From: Bacteroidales bacterium UBA3754
GTDB taxonomy: Bacteria; Bacteroidota; Bacteroidia; Bacteroidales; UBA1715
Assembly (NCBI GenBank): GCA_002371705.1
Contig: DFGI01000097.1
Span: 1-33,826, forward strand
Direction: 5' to 3'
DNA length: 33,826 nucleotides
Below, piece after piece: positions 23,429-32,285 of the stretch. Position numbers and translations under genes: made by a program. The notes beneath the pieces were generated by a model. It saw only the letters and a program-made list of their open reading frames with translations. It did no database searches and was not told the DNA's origin. Within the stretch, counting starts at the first letter, position 1; every line of letters starts with the position of its first letter.

Positions 23429-25168
23429 TTATTTATCTTTTTTCTTAACCTTCTTCAACTGTTTCCATTTAAAATAAAAATCCTGATTCCACGACCAGAC
23501 TTTATTATCAAGAGCGAAAACAACGCCTTGGTTTGTAATAGGCAATAATTTCGATTCTGTCTTATCCGACGCATTGAAAATCACAAATGGTATGGCAAAA
23601 TTGTCATCTACATTTTTCCACCTACAATATAAGTACATTAAATCGTTTCCTAAATTGTCATCTATATTGGAAGCCATATTTTTTATTGGATATTTGTATT
23701 TATGTATTTTTTCATTTGGAATAATTGAAAATTCCAATGTAGGAGCTTCCGCCCGATACAAATAGTGGTTGAAATACCACGAATAATCCTTTCCTGTTTT
23801 TTCGTTCACAAAATCAGTGAAATCTTTCACCGTGACAATTGTGTATTTACGAGATTGATAATAAGATTTGACTATGTCAAAAAACAAGGTATCGTTGTCC
23901 AACAAATAACGTAATCCTTTCAGGCACCAAGCGCCTTTTACATACGGGTCAATATCGTGATAATCCCAGAAATTCACATCGCGGGGACCGACAACCGGAC
24001 GGATGTTGCTAATAGTACGTTGCCACATATCGGCATACATTTGTGCCGTGTCCTGACCAAATTTTCGTTCCACATATAAAAACTCGGAATACATGGCAAA
24101 ACCTTCGTGAATAAACACATCTGCATAATCATCAACAGTAATGGAGTTGCCCCACCACTCGTGAGCCGTTTCGTGGACAATAATGTAATCCATCGGCAAA
24201 CCTTTGAAGTTTTTAAAACCATTTCCGTATGCTATCGCCGTCTGATGTTCCATGCCTTCGTAAGGACTTTCTATCAATTTGTAGCCTTCGTTTGCCCATG
24301 GATATGGACCATACACGTCTTCGTAAAAAGCGATCACCTCTTTTGCCTGTTCAAACGAAACCCGCGCTTTTTCCTCGTCTTCTGCCAACACATAGTAATT
24401 CAACGGAAATTTCGCTTCAATTCCCTGATATTCTTCGCCAAAGTGGATAAAATCGCCTATGTAGAATGTCATATTATAGGAATTGATGGGGTAATTCGTC
24501 TGCCACGTCCATATTTCCCGATTTTCACCACTTTCATGCGAAACCAACGAACCGTTTGAAACCACCGTCAAGCCTGCTGGTGCGGAAATCCGCATTTTCA
24601 TTCCCCGTTCGGGTTCGTCCGACAAATGGTCTTTGCACGGAATCCAGCAACTTGCGCCAAGTGTTTCGCACGTCACGCCGCACCACGGTTTTCCCGACGG
24701 CGATGTTTTCCACACCATCCCCCCCTCCCACGGCGGGCGCACGGCTTCTATTGGATTGCCTCTATACCAACACGTAAGACGATGTTCCTTGTCAACAGAA
24801 AAATTTTCAGGAAGCTTGATAAACACGCCGTTATATTCCCGAGTAAAGTTTTCAATTCTTACGCCATCAATGGCAATGTCGTTTATCTCCAATTTTGACG
24901 ACAAATCAATCTGCATGACTTTTTGCGTAGAATCCACATACAAAAAATCTATTGATACTTCGCCAAGAATAGATTTTGTTTCTGGGAACACATCAACGGA
25001 AATATCGTAGAAACGCACATCATAACAAGCACGCGACGGGGCTATCGTTCCATGCAAACTATCTGCACGAGCAAATTTAGGATACGGATTAGAGCCTTTT
25101 TTTGCAAATAAACTAATACTACAAAGCACCGACAAAAGCAACAGGATGATTTTTCGTAACATATTCAT
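23429..25168 (-). CDS. M1 family metallopeptidase (aminopeptidase N-like), exported
   Basis: About 579 residues from the ATG at 25168 (MNMLRKIILLLLSVLCSISLFA), with a signal peptide. The zinc site HETAH (about 332-336) and the third ligand Glu355 (FIHEGFAMYSEF) are present, and SPYEGMEHQTAIAYGN replaces the usual GAMEN exopeptidase motif. The N-terminal saddle and thermolysin-like catalytic domain are complete. The large C-terminal helical domain of aminopeptidase N is missing, as in the short M1 subgroup. Its ATG shares a base with the stop of the preceding barrel-protein gene (TAATG), indicating translational coupling. It acts in the periplasm or outside the cell. Confidence 0.92.
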   Translation of the reverse strand: MNMLRKIILLLLSVLCSISLFAKKGSNPYPKFARADSLHGTIAPSRACYDVRFYDISVDVFPETKSILGEVSIDFLYVDSTQKVMQIDLSSKLEINDIAIDGVRIENFTREYNGVFIKLPENFSVDKEHRLTCWYRGNPIEAVRPPWEGGMVWKTSPSGKPWCGVTCETLGASCWIPCKDHLSDEPERGMKMRISAPAGLTVVSNGSLVSHESGENREIWTWQTNYPINSYNMTFYIGDFIHFGEEYQGIEAKFPLNYYVLAEDEEKARVSFEQAKEVIAFYEDVYGPYPWANEGYKLIESPYEGMEHQTAIAYGNGFKNFKGLPMDYIIVHETAHEWWGNSITVDDYADVFIHEGFAMYSEFLYVERKFGQDTAQMYADMWQRTISNIRPVVGPRDVNFWDYHDIDPYVKGAWCLKGLRYLLDNDTLFFDIVKSYYQSRKYTIVTVKDFTDFVNEKTGKDYSWYFNHYLYRAEAPTLEFSIIPNEKIHKYKYPIKNMASNIDDNLGNDLMYLYCRWKNVDDNFAIPFVIFNASDKTESKLLPITNQGVVFALDNKVWSWNQDFYFKWKQLKKVKKKDK

Positions 25169-25740
25169 TACCAAGTATATCCAAAGCCAACATTAATACA
25201 TCTATCATACAATTCCGTCCCAATGGCAATCGAGAAATTCTTATCGATTACATACATAGCACCAAGCGGAATATTGAGCCACACATCGTTGTATGGAACC
25301 GTATAGCGGTAATTGTCCTCCACTTCGTTTTCGTAATTGGTTGTTTTTAGCACCACGCCCACGCCTGCGTACAAAAACCAATTTTTTGTAATGCCTCTGC
25401 CCAATCCCACATTGAATGAGGTTGCTGTAAAAGCGATTTCTTTTTCGCGCGTACCTTCACCATGGCATTCAACACCGGATATAGTCGCACGGCGGCTTCC
25501 ATTCGTCTTACATTCAACATAATACGAAGCCTTGTTTTCGTTGTTGTGAATAAAAAAAGCTACGCCAAACTGCATGGTAGGATAATTCGCAGCCGCCAAC
25601 ACGGTGATTTTCTTTCCCCGCTGATAAAAGCCTGTCGCCAACGAATCCGTATCATCGTTTGTGAAGAAATTCACCTGACCAAATGCCATTTGGCAAGCAA
25701 ATAAAAAGAAACAAATACTATATATCTTATTATGCCCCAT
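25168..25740 (-). CDS. Outer-membrane beta-barrel-like protein
   Basis: A 190-residue protein with a signal peptide (MGHNKIYSICFFLFACQMAFG). The mature part alternates beta-strands (ITVLAAANYPTMQFGVAFFIHN, FNVGLGRGITKNWFLYAGVGVVLK, VWLNIPLGAMYVIDKNFSIAIGTEL) and ends in CINVGFGYTW, with an aromatic last residue as in barrel proteins. It carries an extra Cys pair in the loop VECKTNG/VECHGEG. It is the first gene of a set with the M1 peptidase and aminotransferase, and its stop overlaps the peptidase start by one base. Function unknown. Confidence 0.78.
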   Translation of the reverse strand: MGHNKIYSICFFLFACQMAFGQVNFFTNDDTDSLATGFYQRGKKITVLAAANYPTMQFGVAFFIHNNENKASYYVECKTNGSRRATISGVECHGEGTREKEIAFTATSFNVGLGRGITKNWFLYAGVGVVLKTTNYENEVEDNYRYTVPYNDVWLNIPLGAMYVIDKNFSIAIGTELYDRCINVGFGYTW

Positions 25741-25753
25741 ATCTATCCGAGTG

Positions 25754-25761
25754 CAAATTTA
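25754..25761 (-). promoter_or_regulatory. -7 element before the barrel/M1/aminotransferase set
   Basis: The minus strand reads TAAATTTG, matching TAnnTTTG, 13 bases upstream of the ATG at 25740. A -33 element at the usual distance is not clear. Confidence 0.4.
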
Positions 25762-25788
25762 TTGTATTTCAACGATTTGTTTACACAA

Positions 25789-27507
25789 TCATCCCAATTT
25801 CTTAATTTCATCATAAACAAAATCAGCGAGTTTTTTCACGTATTCATACGAAAACGAGAATGCTATTCCCGCCGCTTCATAAATTTCGGGGATTGATTTT
25901 GTGTAACCAAGTTTCATAAACGCCTCGTAATGTTCCAACGCACGTTCAGGATCTTCTTTATACTGCTTCCACATTGCAATTGCGCCCAATTGCGCAAAAC
26001 CATATTCAATATAATAGAACGGTACCTCGTAAATATGTAACTGTTTTTGCCACTGGCATTTACGAATATGTTCCAAACCACTCCAATCAACACCATTTTC
26101 ACCATCGAACAAAGCAACAATTCTCAGCCATTCAGCCTCACGTTGTTCGGCGGTATGAGTTGGATTTTCGTAGAGCCAATGTTGGAATTTGTCAACAATA
26201 GCAATCCACGGGAGTACGCTCAGCACATTTTCAAGCTGTGCTTTTTTCGCACGTCGCAAATCATCATCGTCGGCAAAAAACACGTTCCAGTGCTCCATAG
26301 AAATCAATTCCATACTCATTGAAGCCAATTCCGCAACTTCCGAAGGCAAATCCTTAAATTCCACTAATGGCAATTCCGCCGAAACAATCGAATGAATGGC
26401 GTGACCACCTTCGTGTACAAGCGTCTCAACATCGTGCAACGTACCTGCAGCGTTCATAAAAATAAACGGGACATTGCTTTCATACAGAGGATTATTGTAT
26501 CCGCCCGGAGCTTTACCAATGCGCGATTCCAAGTCCCAATAGCCATTATCCGCAAGCAGTTTCAGACATTGTCCATAGAACGGTTTTATCTCAGAAAAAC
26601 AAGCAATTGTTTTTTCCACAAAATCCTTTGTGTCACGAAACGGACGGAGTGGCGCTTTTTGTTCTGGGTCAACATCCACATCCCACGGGCGCAACGAATC
26701 CAAATGGAGTTTTGCCTTACGTTCCTTATGGAGTTCCGATAAAATCGGTGGCACAGACTTTTGTATAGCAGAATAGAAAGCAAAACAATCTTCTTTCGTG
26801 TAATCGAAGCGGCACAAACTCTTGAATGTATAATCGCGGAAGTTCGAAAATCCAGCGTTGAGCGCTACCTGATGGCGTTTCGCAATCATTGCCGACAGAT
26901 TCTCGTTCAGCACTTTCTCATCTTGTAATCGACGATTTTGCATTAAATTAAACACCGTTTCCCGAACTGAGCGATCTGTATTTTTCAGATATACAGCCGC
27001 TTGTTGCATTGTTTTTGTACCTTCGTATTCAACAGTCATTTGCGAAGTAATGTTACCATACTCCTGCTCCATTGTCTGCAATTCAGCAATCAGCGGAACG
27101 TTTTCCTCACGGAACAACGCTTCGCGTTGCTGCATAGCACGTTTCATAATACCGTAGTCACCTGATAGATTCTGGAAAAATGGGCTTTCCAAACACTTTT
27201 TATCCAAAAGATTTGACTGTTTCTGGATTTCAGGGTCGATTTCAGTCACGAACACATTGAACGAATCGCGCAACGATTCATTGGTTGTGTCGCAAGTCAT
27301 TTTTATGTAACGCCACGACATATCTTCCTCAAGCACAGCCTCCAACTCGCTTCTGTCGGCAAGAAACTGTTTCATTGCCGCGTCAGAATCAATATTGAAC
27401 GCCAACAACCGCTCGAAGTATGGACGAATGTCGTCCCACGCGCGAATTTGCAGTTCTGATGAAACGAAAGAACGCTTTTGTTTCGCTTGTTCCAACAAAC
27501 TATTCAT
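25789..27507 (-). CDS. pepF: M3 family oligoendopeptidase
   Basis: A 572-residue zinc peptidase with no signal peptide, so it is cytoplasmic. The active-site helix VHEGGHAIHS (HEGGH at 365-369) and the upstream Gly-rich region GKAPGGYNNPLYESNVPFIFMN match the M3B oligoendopeptidase F group, and the C-terminal helix bundle includes YEVPFYYIEYGFAQLGAIAMW with the substrate-binding tyrosines. It would degrade short peptides. The start overlaps the end of the DUF5606 gene by 8 bases, so they are co-transcribed. Confidence 0.93.
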   Translation of the reverse strand: MNSLLEQAKQKRSFVSSELQIRAWDDIRPYFERLLAFNIDSDAAMKQFLADRSELEAVLEEDMSWRYIKMTCDTTNESLRDSFNVFVTEIDPEIQKQSNLLDKKCLESPFFQNLSGDYGIMKRAMQQREALFREENVPLIAELQTMEQEYGNITSQMTVEYEGTKTMQQAAVYLKNTDRSVRETVFNLMQNRRLQDEKVLNENLSAMIAKRHQVALNAGFSNFRDYTFKSLCRFDYTKEDCFAFYSAIQKSVPPILSELHKERKAKLHLDSLRPWDVDVDPEQKAPLRPFRDTKDFVEKTIACFSEIKPFYGQCLKLLADNGYWDLESRIGKAPGGYNNPLYESNVPFIFMNAAGTLHDVETLVHEGGHAIHSIVSAELPLVEFKDLPSEVAELASMSMELISMEHWNVFFADDDDLRRAKKAQLENVLSVLPWIAIVDKFQHWLYENPTHTAEQREAEWLRIVALFDGENGVDWSGLEHIRKCQWQKQLHIYEVPFYYIEYGFAQLGAIAMWKQYKEDPERALEHYEAFMKLGYTKSIPEIYEAAGIAFSFSYEYVKKLADFVYDEIKKLG

Positions 27508-28060
27508 CTTTCTTCGCCGCCTTTTTTGTCGCTGTTTTTTTCGGTTTAGCCTCAGATTTTGGTTCAGCTGTTTTTGTGGTTTTCTTTGCTGAAGCCTTTT
27601 TTAGTTCTTTTGTTTCTTCTTTAGCCTCGGATTTTTCGTCTGTTTTTGCCGCTTTTTTCTCTTCGTTCTTTTTTTCATCGAAATTCAGAATATTCTGCGA
27701 CAACAGAATATTATACCATTTCAAAACTTTCTTCATATCCGAAACATACACACGTTCTTTGTCGTAGTCAGGAAGAATGTCGCCGAAATAATCCTTAATT
27801 TCGTCGTTCGAAGATTTTTCATTCACAGTAGATTTCTGTTTATTCTCCATTTTGTAGATTTTCTCAAAAATCTGTTCCAATGGAATTTCCTCATCTTCCG
27901 TGAAAATAGCGATGTCTTCCAATGCGCTCACTTTGTTTGTGTAATACACTGGCATTTTTTGATGCGTTTCCAACGACTCGACAATAATGCTTTTTGTTGA
28001 CTGGGCTACAAGTTTAAACAAACCTGAATGCCCTGAAATTGATAGAATGTCTTTTAACAT
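27500..28060 (-). CDS. DUF5606 family protein with Lys-rich tail
   Basis: A 186-residue cytoplasmic protein. The first 125 or so residues (MLKDILSISGHSGLFKLVAQ, KVSALEDIAIFTEDEEIPL, YVSDMKKVLKWYNILL) form the conserved Bacteroidota DUF5606 region. The last 57 residues are a low-complexity Lys/Ala/Glu/Thr tail (KKASAKKTTKTAEPKSEAKP), similar to the basic tails of nucleic-acid-associated proteins. Function is unknown. The tail's coding end overlaps the pepF start by 8 bases. It follows the TerB/J-domain gene by 20 bases. Confidence 0.83.
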   Translation of the reverse strand: MLKDILSISGHSGLFKLVAQSTKSIIVESLETHQKMPVYYTNKVSALEDIAIFTEDEEIPLEQIFEKIYKMENKQKSTVNEKSSNDEIKDYFGDILPDYDKERVYVSDMKKVLKWYNILLSQNILNFDEKKNEEKKAAKTDEKSEAKEETKELKKASAKKTTKTAEPKSEAKPKKTATKKAAKKDE

Positions 28061-28080
28061 ATTACTATTGTTTATAATGA

Positions 28081-28824
28081 TTAATTAAGATTTCGTTGTT
28101 TTTTTATTCGCTCGTAGGCTTCATTTATTTTTTTGAATTTTTCCGTCGCCGATTTCTGCACATCCTCGCCCAGATGGCTCACTTTGTCGGGATGATATTT
28201 CACCGCCATTTTTTTATAAGCTTTCTTTACTTCCTCATCGGTTGCCGAAGAACTGATTTCCAGCACTTTATAGGCACTTTCCAAATCGTCGAAGAAAGTT
28301 GCACGAATTGACTGCGAATCTGCAGATGAAATTCCTAACCCATTCGCTATCTGCGAAATAACCCGCACTTCGGATTCCTCAATCATCCCATCTGCTTGAG
28401 CGATATGGTACAACAAATGAAGTAATTCCAACCGCGACGCATATTGCATATTCTGACGGATTTGCAAGCAAACCTGCCCAACAGGAATATCCTTTTTCAG
28501 AATTTCACGGAGCACGTGTAACATTTGCGTAGCCTTAGCTTCGCCAAACGAGCGCAACAAATAGTTTTTCACGAAATCAAGCTCCGATTTCTTCACAACT
28601 CCATCAGCTTTCATCACAGCGGCGAGCAACACAAGCAGAGAGCTATAGAAATCGTTCTGCGACATACGTTGTTGTTGGAACGAAGTGTCGTTTTCGTAGC
28701 CCGACAAATTATTGCGTCCGTCGATATCGAACAGTGAGCCAATCGCACCGCCAATCAATGCGCCAATGATTCCCCCCGTAGCAAATCCAATTCCCGCTCC
28801 TATGATTCTACCCCAACGTGCCAT
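28081..28824 (-). CDS. Membrane-associated TerB/J-domain co-chaperone (DjlA-like)
   Basis: A 247-residue protein with three parts: an N-terminal Gly-rich membrane segment (GAGIGFATGGIIGALIGGAIGSLF, a glycine-zipper pattern), a central TerB-like helical domain (about 60-170, VVKKSELDFVKNYLLRSFG, ADGMIEESEVRVISQIANGLG), and a C-terminal J domain (YKVLEISSSATDEEVKKAYKKMAVKYHPDKVSHLG) with the HPD motif that activates DnaK. This is the DjlA domain plan. The start follows the coaE stop with no gap. It would recruit Hsp70 at the inner membrane. Confidence 0.9.
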   Translation of the reverse strand: MARWGRIIGAGIGFATGGIIGALIGGAIGSLFDIDGRNNLSGYENDTSFQQQRMSQNDFYSSLLVLLAAVMKADGVVKKSELDFVKNYLLRSFGEAKATQMLHVLREILKKDIPVGQVCLQIRQNMQYASRLELLHLLYHIAQADGMIEESEVRVISQIANGLGISSADSQSIRATFFDDLESAYKVLEISSSATDEEVKKAYKKMAVKYHPDKVSHLGEDVQKSATEKFKKINEAYERIKKQRNLN

Positions 28825-29403
28825 TTATTTCGATAAAATTGTGTTATACACCTCAAGTACCTGAGGAATTACAAAGGTATCATTATTTTCTATAATAAAA
28901 TCAGCATTCTGCACCGCCATATTAAGCGAAGATTGTTTTTTAATTCGATTCATAACGTCATTCGCAGAACATTTATTCCGTTTCATAACACGTTGAACGC
29001 GGATTTGGTCGGAAGCGACAACAGCTATGATTTTGTTGAAATTTTTGTACAAATCTGTTTCGTACAGCAACGCCGTTTCCATAATCGAAAATGGAAATTT
29101 ATGAGAATCGCTCCATATTTTGTAGTCATTCCACACACGAGGATGCACAATTTCGTTTACTTGTTGGCACAAATCTGAATCCGAAAATATTGCTTGGGCA
29201 AGCACATCTTTTTGCAAACAGGAATCTTTATACACATCGTTGCCAACCAAACCACATAAAGCGGATATGATTTCTTTATCATTGTTCATCAACACTTTAG
29301 CACGGCTGTCGCTATCATAAACAGGAACGCCCAGGCACTCAAAAATTCGTGCCACCACGCTTTTACCGCTACCTATACCGCCAGTAAGTGCAATGTAGTT
29401 CAT
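28825..29403 (-). CDS. coaE: Dephospho-CoA kinase
   Basis: A 192-residue P-loop kinase catalysing the last step of coenzyme A synthesis. The P-loop LTGGIGSGKSVVARIF is at the N-terminus, followed by the DSDSRAK substrate region, the lid VVASDQIRVQRVMKRN and the C-terminal NADFIIENND typical of CoaE. The start overlaps the ybbR stop by 4 bases (ATGA), and the next gene follows with no gap, so ybbR, coaE and the J-domain gene are one translationally coupled unit. Confidence 0.95.
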   Translation of the reverse strand: MNYIALTGGIGSGKSVVARIFECLGVPVYDSDSRAKVLMNNDKEIISALCGLVGNDVYKDSCLQKDVLAQAIFSDSDLCQQVNEIVHPRVWNDYKIWSDSHKFPFSIMETALLYETDLYKNFNKIIAVVASDQIRVQRVMKRNKCSANDVMNRIKKQSSLNMAVQNADFIIENNDTFVIPQVLEVYNTILSK

Positions 29404-30359
29404 TCTGTGTAATTCGTTATAACCCCGTCGCTTATAGGATTTTGGTTAACAATACGGACAAATTTCGGATAGCGCACAATTTCAATTGGCACAGAGCCAT
29501 TCGAAGCGATTTTTTCAAAATCAACAATCGCCTCAAAATCAGTCGGATAATAATTTTGCACTTTACTCATTCCAATCAAAAAAGTAATAGAAACTTTTTC
29601 CGTCATCAAATCAATCACCTTACCGCTTGGCACGTTCATTAATTTAATCGGAATCGAAATGGTTTGTTCCGTAAATTTTTCAACTTGTCCGGAAATTGTG
29701 ACTACATCGTTGCTATATTCCACATTTTTCATCGGAGCAAGTTCCACACTTTCTGAAAACGATTCACGTAACTTCTTTTTTTCCAATAGATTTGCATACA
29801 CACATTGAATTGTATCAATAGTTTGTTTCGCTCCAAACACCACTATTGTATCGGGTTCCACAAGCACATCGCCTTCTAATTCATATTGTTGTGCAAACGA
29901 CAGTGCAAGCGAAGTTTTAACAGGGACTTTCTTAAAATTCACTTTTTCGAAACTAAAATGAATTTCCGACGGATACACATCAAGAACTTTCAACTGCACG
30001 CCCAAGGCGGAAAGCACCATAGGGTCTTTGGTGCTGATGTGCGAATAATTCGAGCCTACTATTTTAGAAATATCCAGTGTAAGTTCGTCAACGCCAAACA
30101 AATAATGAGTAAGAATACCCCACCCCGTCGCCTCAACCGACACCATTAAATTGTCGGGAAACTCAGAAACAAGCACCAACGACTTCGGTACATTATTATA
30201 TGTAATCGGAATTGTAAGCCGTTCTTCGTAGGTTTTGCCCATTTCGCGCGTAATCCATAATGCCGCAGAGCAAAACGCGCAGATAATAAACGGCACATAA
30301 TCCCTCATGCCTTTCCAAAAGGTTAGTTTTAACGGACTATGTTTCAAATTTGTTTTCAC
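29400..30359 (-). CDS. ybbR: YbbR-like (CdaR-type) membrane-anchored protein
   Basis: A 319-residue protein starting at GTG (MKTNLKHSPLKLTFWKG). It has one N-terminal transmembrane helix (about residues 20-37, VPFIICAFCSAALWIT) and repeated extracytoplasmic YbbR beta-domains (RLTIPITYNNVPKSLVLVSEFPDNLMVSVEATG and later copies such as ISIPIKLMNVPSGKVIDLMTEKVSITFLIG). In Firmicutes YbbR/CdaR regulates the c-di-AMP cyclase; in Bacteroidota the role is not settled. A terminator lies about 12 bases upstream of its start codon, so expression from upstream requires read-through. Confidence 0.85.
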   Translation of the reverse strand: MKTNLKHSPLKLTFWKGMRDYVPFIICAFCSAALWITREMGKTYEERLTIPITYNNVPKSLVLVSEFPDNLMVSVEATGWGILTHYLFGVDELTLDISKIVGSNYSHISTKDPMVLSALGVQLKVLDVYPSEIHFSFEKVNFKKVPVKTSLALSFAQQYELEGDVLVEPDTIVVFGAKQTIDTIQCVYANLLEKKKLRESFSESVELAPMKNVEYSNDVVTISGQVEKFTEQTISIPIKLMNVPSGKVIDLMTEKVSITFLIGMSKVQNYYPTDFEAIVDFEKIASNGSVPIEIVRYPKFVRIVNQNPISDGVITNYTE

Positions 30360-30369
30360 CTTGTAAAAA

Positions 30370-30402
30370 TAAAAAAGGTTGATGAATTACCACCAACCTT
30401 TT
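30370..30402 (-). terminator. Terminator between yajC and ybbR
   Basis: On the minus strand the arms AAAGGUUGGUG and CAUCAACCUUU form an 11-bp stem with one G.U pair and a six-base loop (gtaatt), followed by tttatttttac. It begins 22 bases after the yajC stop and ends about 12 bases before the GTG of ybbR. Confidence 0.82.
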
Positions 30403-30424
30403 CGGCATAAAATTCAAAAATCAA

Positions 30425-30745
30425 TTATTTCTGTTGTTCCGACAACGCTGCTTGGTCTTTTAACAACGCTGATTTACTGATTTTTATGACAACATCCTTT
30501 GCGATTTCCAACAAAACCGTATTGTCGCCTTTAATTTCGACGATTTTGCCATACAAACCACCGATTGTCACCACAGAATCACCTTTCTGTAAACCATCAC
30601 GGAATTTCTGTTCTTCTTTTTGTTTTTTCATCTGCGGACGAATCATAAAAATGAAAAAAATCACCATGATTCCGACTAAGAGCAACAAACTGCCCATTCC
30701 ACCACCTTGTGCCGCAGGATCTGCTTGTAATAATGTTTCTATCAT
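30425..30745 (-). CDS. yajC: Preprotein translocase subunit YajC
   Basis: A 106-residue inner-membrane protein with one transmembrane helix (GMGSLLLLVGIMVIFFIFMI) followed by RPQMKKQKEEQKFRDGLQKGDSVVTIGGLYGKIVEI, the defining YajC sequence. YajC associates with SecDF in the Sec translocase. It is monocistronic here: it has its own promoter at 30770-30800 and its own terminator at 30370-30402. Confidence 0.95.
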   Translation of the reverse strand: MIETLLQADPAAQGGGMGSLLLLVGIMVIFFIFMIRPQMKKQKEEQKFRDGLQKGDSVVTIGGLYGKIVEIKGDNTVLLEIAKDVVIKISKSALLKDQAALSEQQK

Positions 30746-30769
30746 ATCTCTGTATTTTTTATTTTTTTA

Positions 30770-30800
30770 CAAATGTAATGTATTCTTCAAAATAGCCAAT
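30770..30800 (-). promoter_or_regulatory. yajC promoter
   Basis: The minus strand has ATTG at 30797-30800 and TACATTTG at 30770-30777, separated by 19 bases, a good -33/-7 pair. Transcription would start near 30763, about 18 bases before the yajC ATG. Confidence 0.6.
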
Positions 30801-30827
30801 TGATATAGACCAACTTCAGGAAAAAAT

Positions 30828-31247
30828 CTATTCTTCGACGACCTGTGCCGTAAATTGCAACAAATTCCGCGACGGAACCGTGTTGGAATACACAGCGACT
30901 TGCTTGGTTTTGTTACCATAACTTTGATGTTGCGTGTCGAACTTCACACGGATTTTCCCTCTCTCGCCTGGTTTTACAGGCTCTTTGGTCCATTCTGGCG
31001 TGGTGCAGCCGCACGATGGATCTACTTCATCAATTATCAAGTCAACGTTGCCTGTATTCTTGAAAAAGTACGTATGCTCCACAATTTGTCCTTTGGGAAT
31101 CGCCCCAAACGAATAGTTTTTATGTTCAAATTCTATTGACGTAACGGTATCGGCAACCATTTTCGTTGTTGCTTTTTCACCTGAATGACAAGCACTTGCG
31201 AACATCAACATACCACAAACCACTATCAAAAATCCAAAGTGTTTCAT
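30828..31247 (-). CDS. DUF1573 domain lipoprotein
   Basis: A 139-residue protein with a signal peptide ending in a lipobox (MLMFASAC, lipidated Cys near residue 20). The mature part is a single immunoglobulin-like DUF1573 domain (FEHKNYSFGAIPKGQIVEHTYFFKNTGNVDLIIDEVDPSCGCTTPEW), including the conserved CGCT. DUF1573 proteins are envelope proteins of unsettled role. Its start overlaps the nusB stop by 4 bases (ATGA), so it is the second gene of the nusB operon. Confidence 0.92.
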   Translation of the reverse strand: MKHFGFLIVVCGMLMFASACHSGEKATTKMVADTVTSIEFEHKNYSFGAIPKGQIVEHTYFFKNTGNVDLIIDEVDPSCGCTTPEWTKEPVKPGERGKIRVKFDTQHQSYGNKTKQVAVYSNTVPSRNLLQFTAQVVEE

Positions 31248-32209
31248 TGTTTTTCAATTAATCCCCGACCTATTTTCTTTATTTTTCCTTCTTTTTTAAG
31301 TTCCTCAATAACTTTATACATTATTCCGTTCACAAACTGACCGCTGTTTTGCGTGCTGTACCATTTTGCAAGCTCAATGTATTCGTTCATCGAAACAGGA
31401 ATTGGAATTTCGGGGAACACCATCATTTCGGTGATTCCCAACTGCATTATTATAATGTCCATTTCTGCCACACGTTCCTGTTTCCAGTTAGTAAGGCTTT
31501 TATCAATGTACGGGTTTATTTCGTCCCATAACGAAACGGCTTTCGTGAACAAAGTATAGCCGAAATCGTGTGTTGCCGCGTCGGCGAACATTGGAAGCAA
31601 CTCCGCTCCGCCGTCAATTTTCTCGTCGAAGTTTTTCAAAGTTTTGTCAACCATCGAAATCACATTGTCAACATCATCGTTCCAGAAAATTGAATGTTCC
31701 TCAAACGAATCAAACAACGATTCTGTTTCGGCAACAATATTCAGCAACACTGTGCGCACAAAGTTCTTATCGGCGGCATAGCTGTCTTCACCGGCAATAT
31801 AGTCGCCGTACAATTCGGAACCGACCACCGTATTGAAAATTACCTTGAATGCAGCCCTATAATTTTCGATTGAAATTTTTTCATTCAAAATAAGCGACGA
31901 TAGTTCGGAATTGTTTTCCAACTGCGCCAACACACGGTTTGCCGCCAATCTTTGCAGGCGTTGCCACGCCGCCTCATCTTTGATTTGTCGTTCTTGAATC
32001 TGCGAAATTCTCCGTTCGGAATAGCTTTTCAACTCCATAAGGAGCAAGAAAAACATCAGATATTGTTCGTATGATTTTTTGAAACTGAATTCTAATTCCT
32101 TGTAGAACACCTGAAAATCAGGTTCTTCCGCTTTTTTGTACGCATATAATGTTTGCAGAACCTTGATGCGAATCAGATGCCTGCCTATCATACTAACCTT
32201 GCGATTCAT
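31244..32209 (-). CDS. nusB: Transcription antitermination factor NusB
   Basis: A 321-residue protein. The C-terminal portion holds the NusB domain (DKSLTNWKQERVAEMDIIIMQLGITEMMVFPEIPIPVSMNEYIELAKWYST, GQFVNGIMYKVIEEL) and the N-terminus begins with the NusB-type LIRIKVLQTLYAYKKAEEPDF. Bacteroidota NusB is about twice the size of the E. coli protein (about 140 residues) because of an inserted middle region, and this copy shows that pattern. NusB acts with NusE in rRNA antitermination. A second Met (residue 7, MIGRHLIR) is an alternative start at 32191. Confidence 0.92.
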   Translation of the reverse strand: MNRKVSMIGRHLIRIKVLQTLYAYKKAEEPDFQVFYKELEFSFKKSYEQYLMFFLLLMELKSYSERRISQIQERQIKDEAAWQRLQRLAANRVLAQLENNSELSSLILNEKISIENYRAAFKVIFNTVVGSELYGDYIAGEDSYAADKNFVRTVLLNIVAETESLFDSFEEHSIFWNDDVDNVISMVDKTLKNFDEKIDGGAELLPMFADAATHDFGYTLFTKAVSLWDEINPYIDKSLTNWKQERVAEMDIIIMQLGITEMMVFPEIPIPVSMNEYIELAKWYSTQNSGQFVNGIMYKVIEELKKEGKIKKIGRGLIEKQ

Positions 32210-32234
32210 AACTCAATGACCATTTTATTCTAGG

Positions 32235-32242
32235 CAAAAATA
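32235..32242 (-). promoter_or_regulatory. -7 element of the nusB operon
   Basis: The minus strand reads TATTTTTG, 25 bases before the nusB ATG. No -33 TTTG was found at the expected distance. Confidence 0.45.
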
Positions 32243-32285
32243 AATAAAAATAAACATCTACATAGAATCAGAGGAAAATTTTCAA

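Noticed and set aside
23102..23548. A 148-codon plus-strand frame rich in Phe and His
   Set aside because: It is antisense to the aminotransferase and M1 peptidase, both of which have complete active-site motifs.
24107..24559. A 150-codon plus-strand frame
   Set aside because: It is antisense to the M1 peptidase coding sequence, without recognisable motifs or a start signal.
28081..29403. A possible frameshift between coaE and the J-domain gene
   Set aside because: The stop of coaE is directly followed by the next ATG, and both proteins are full length with intact motifs, so this is ordinary tight packing.
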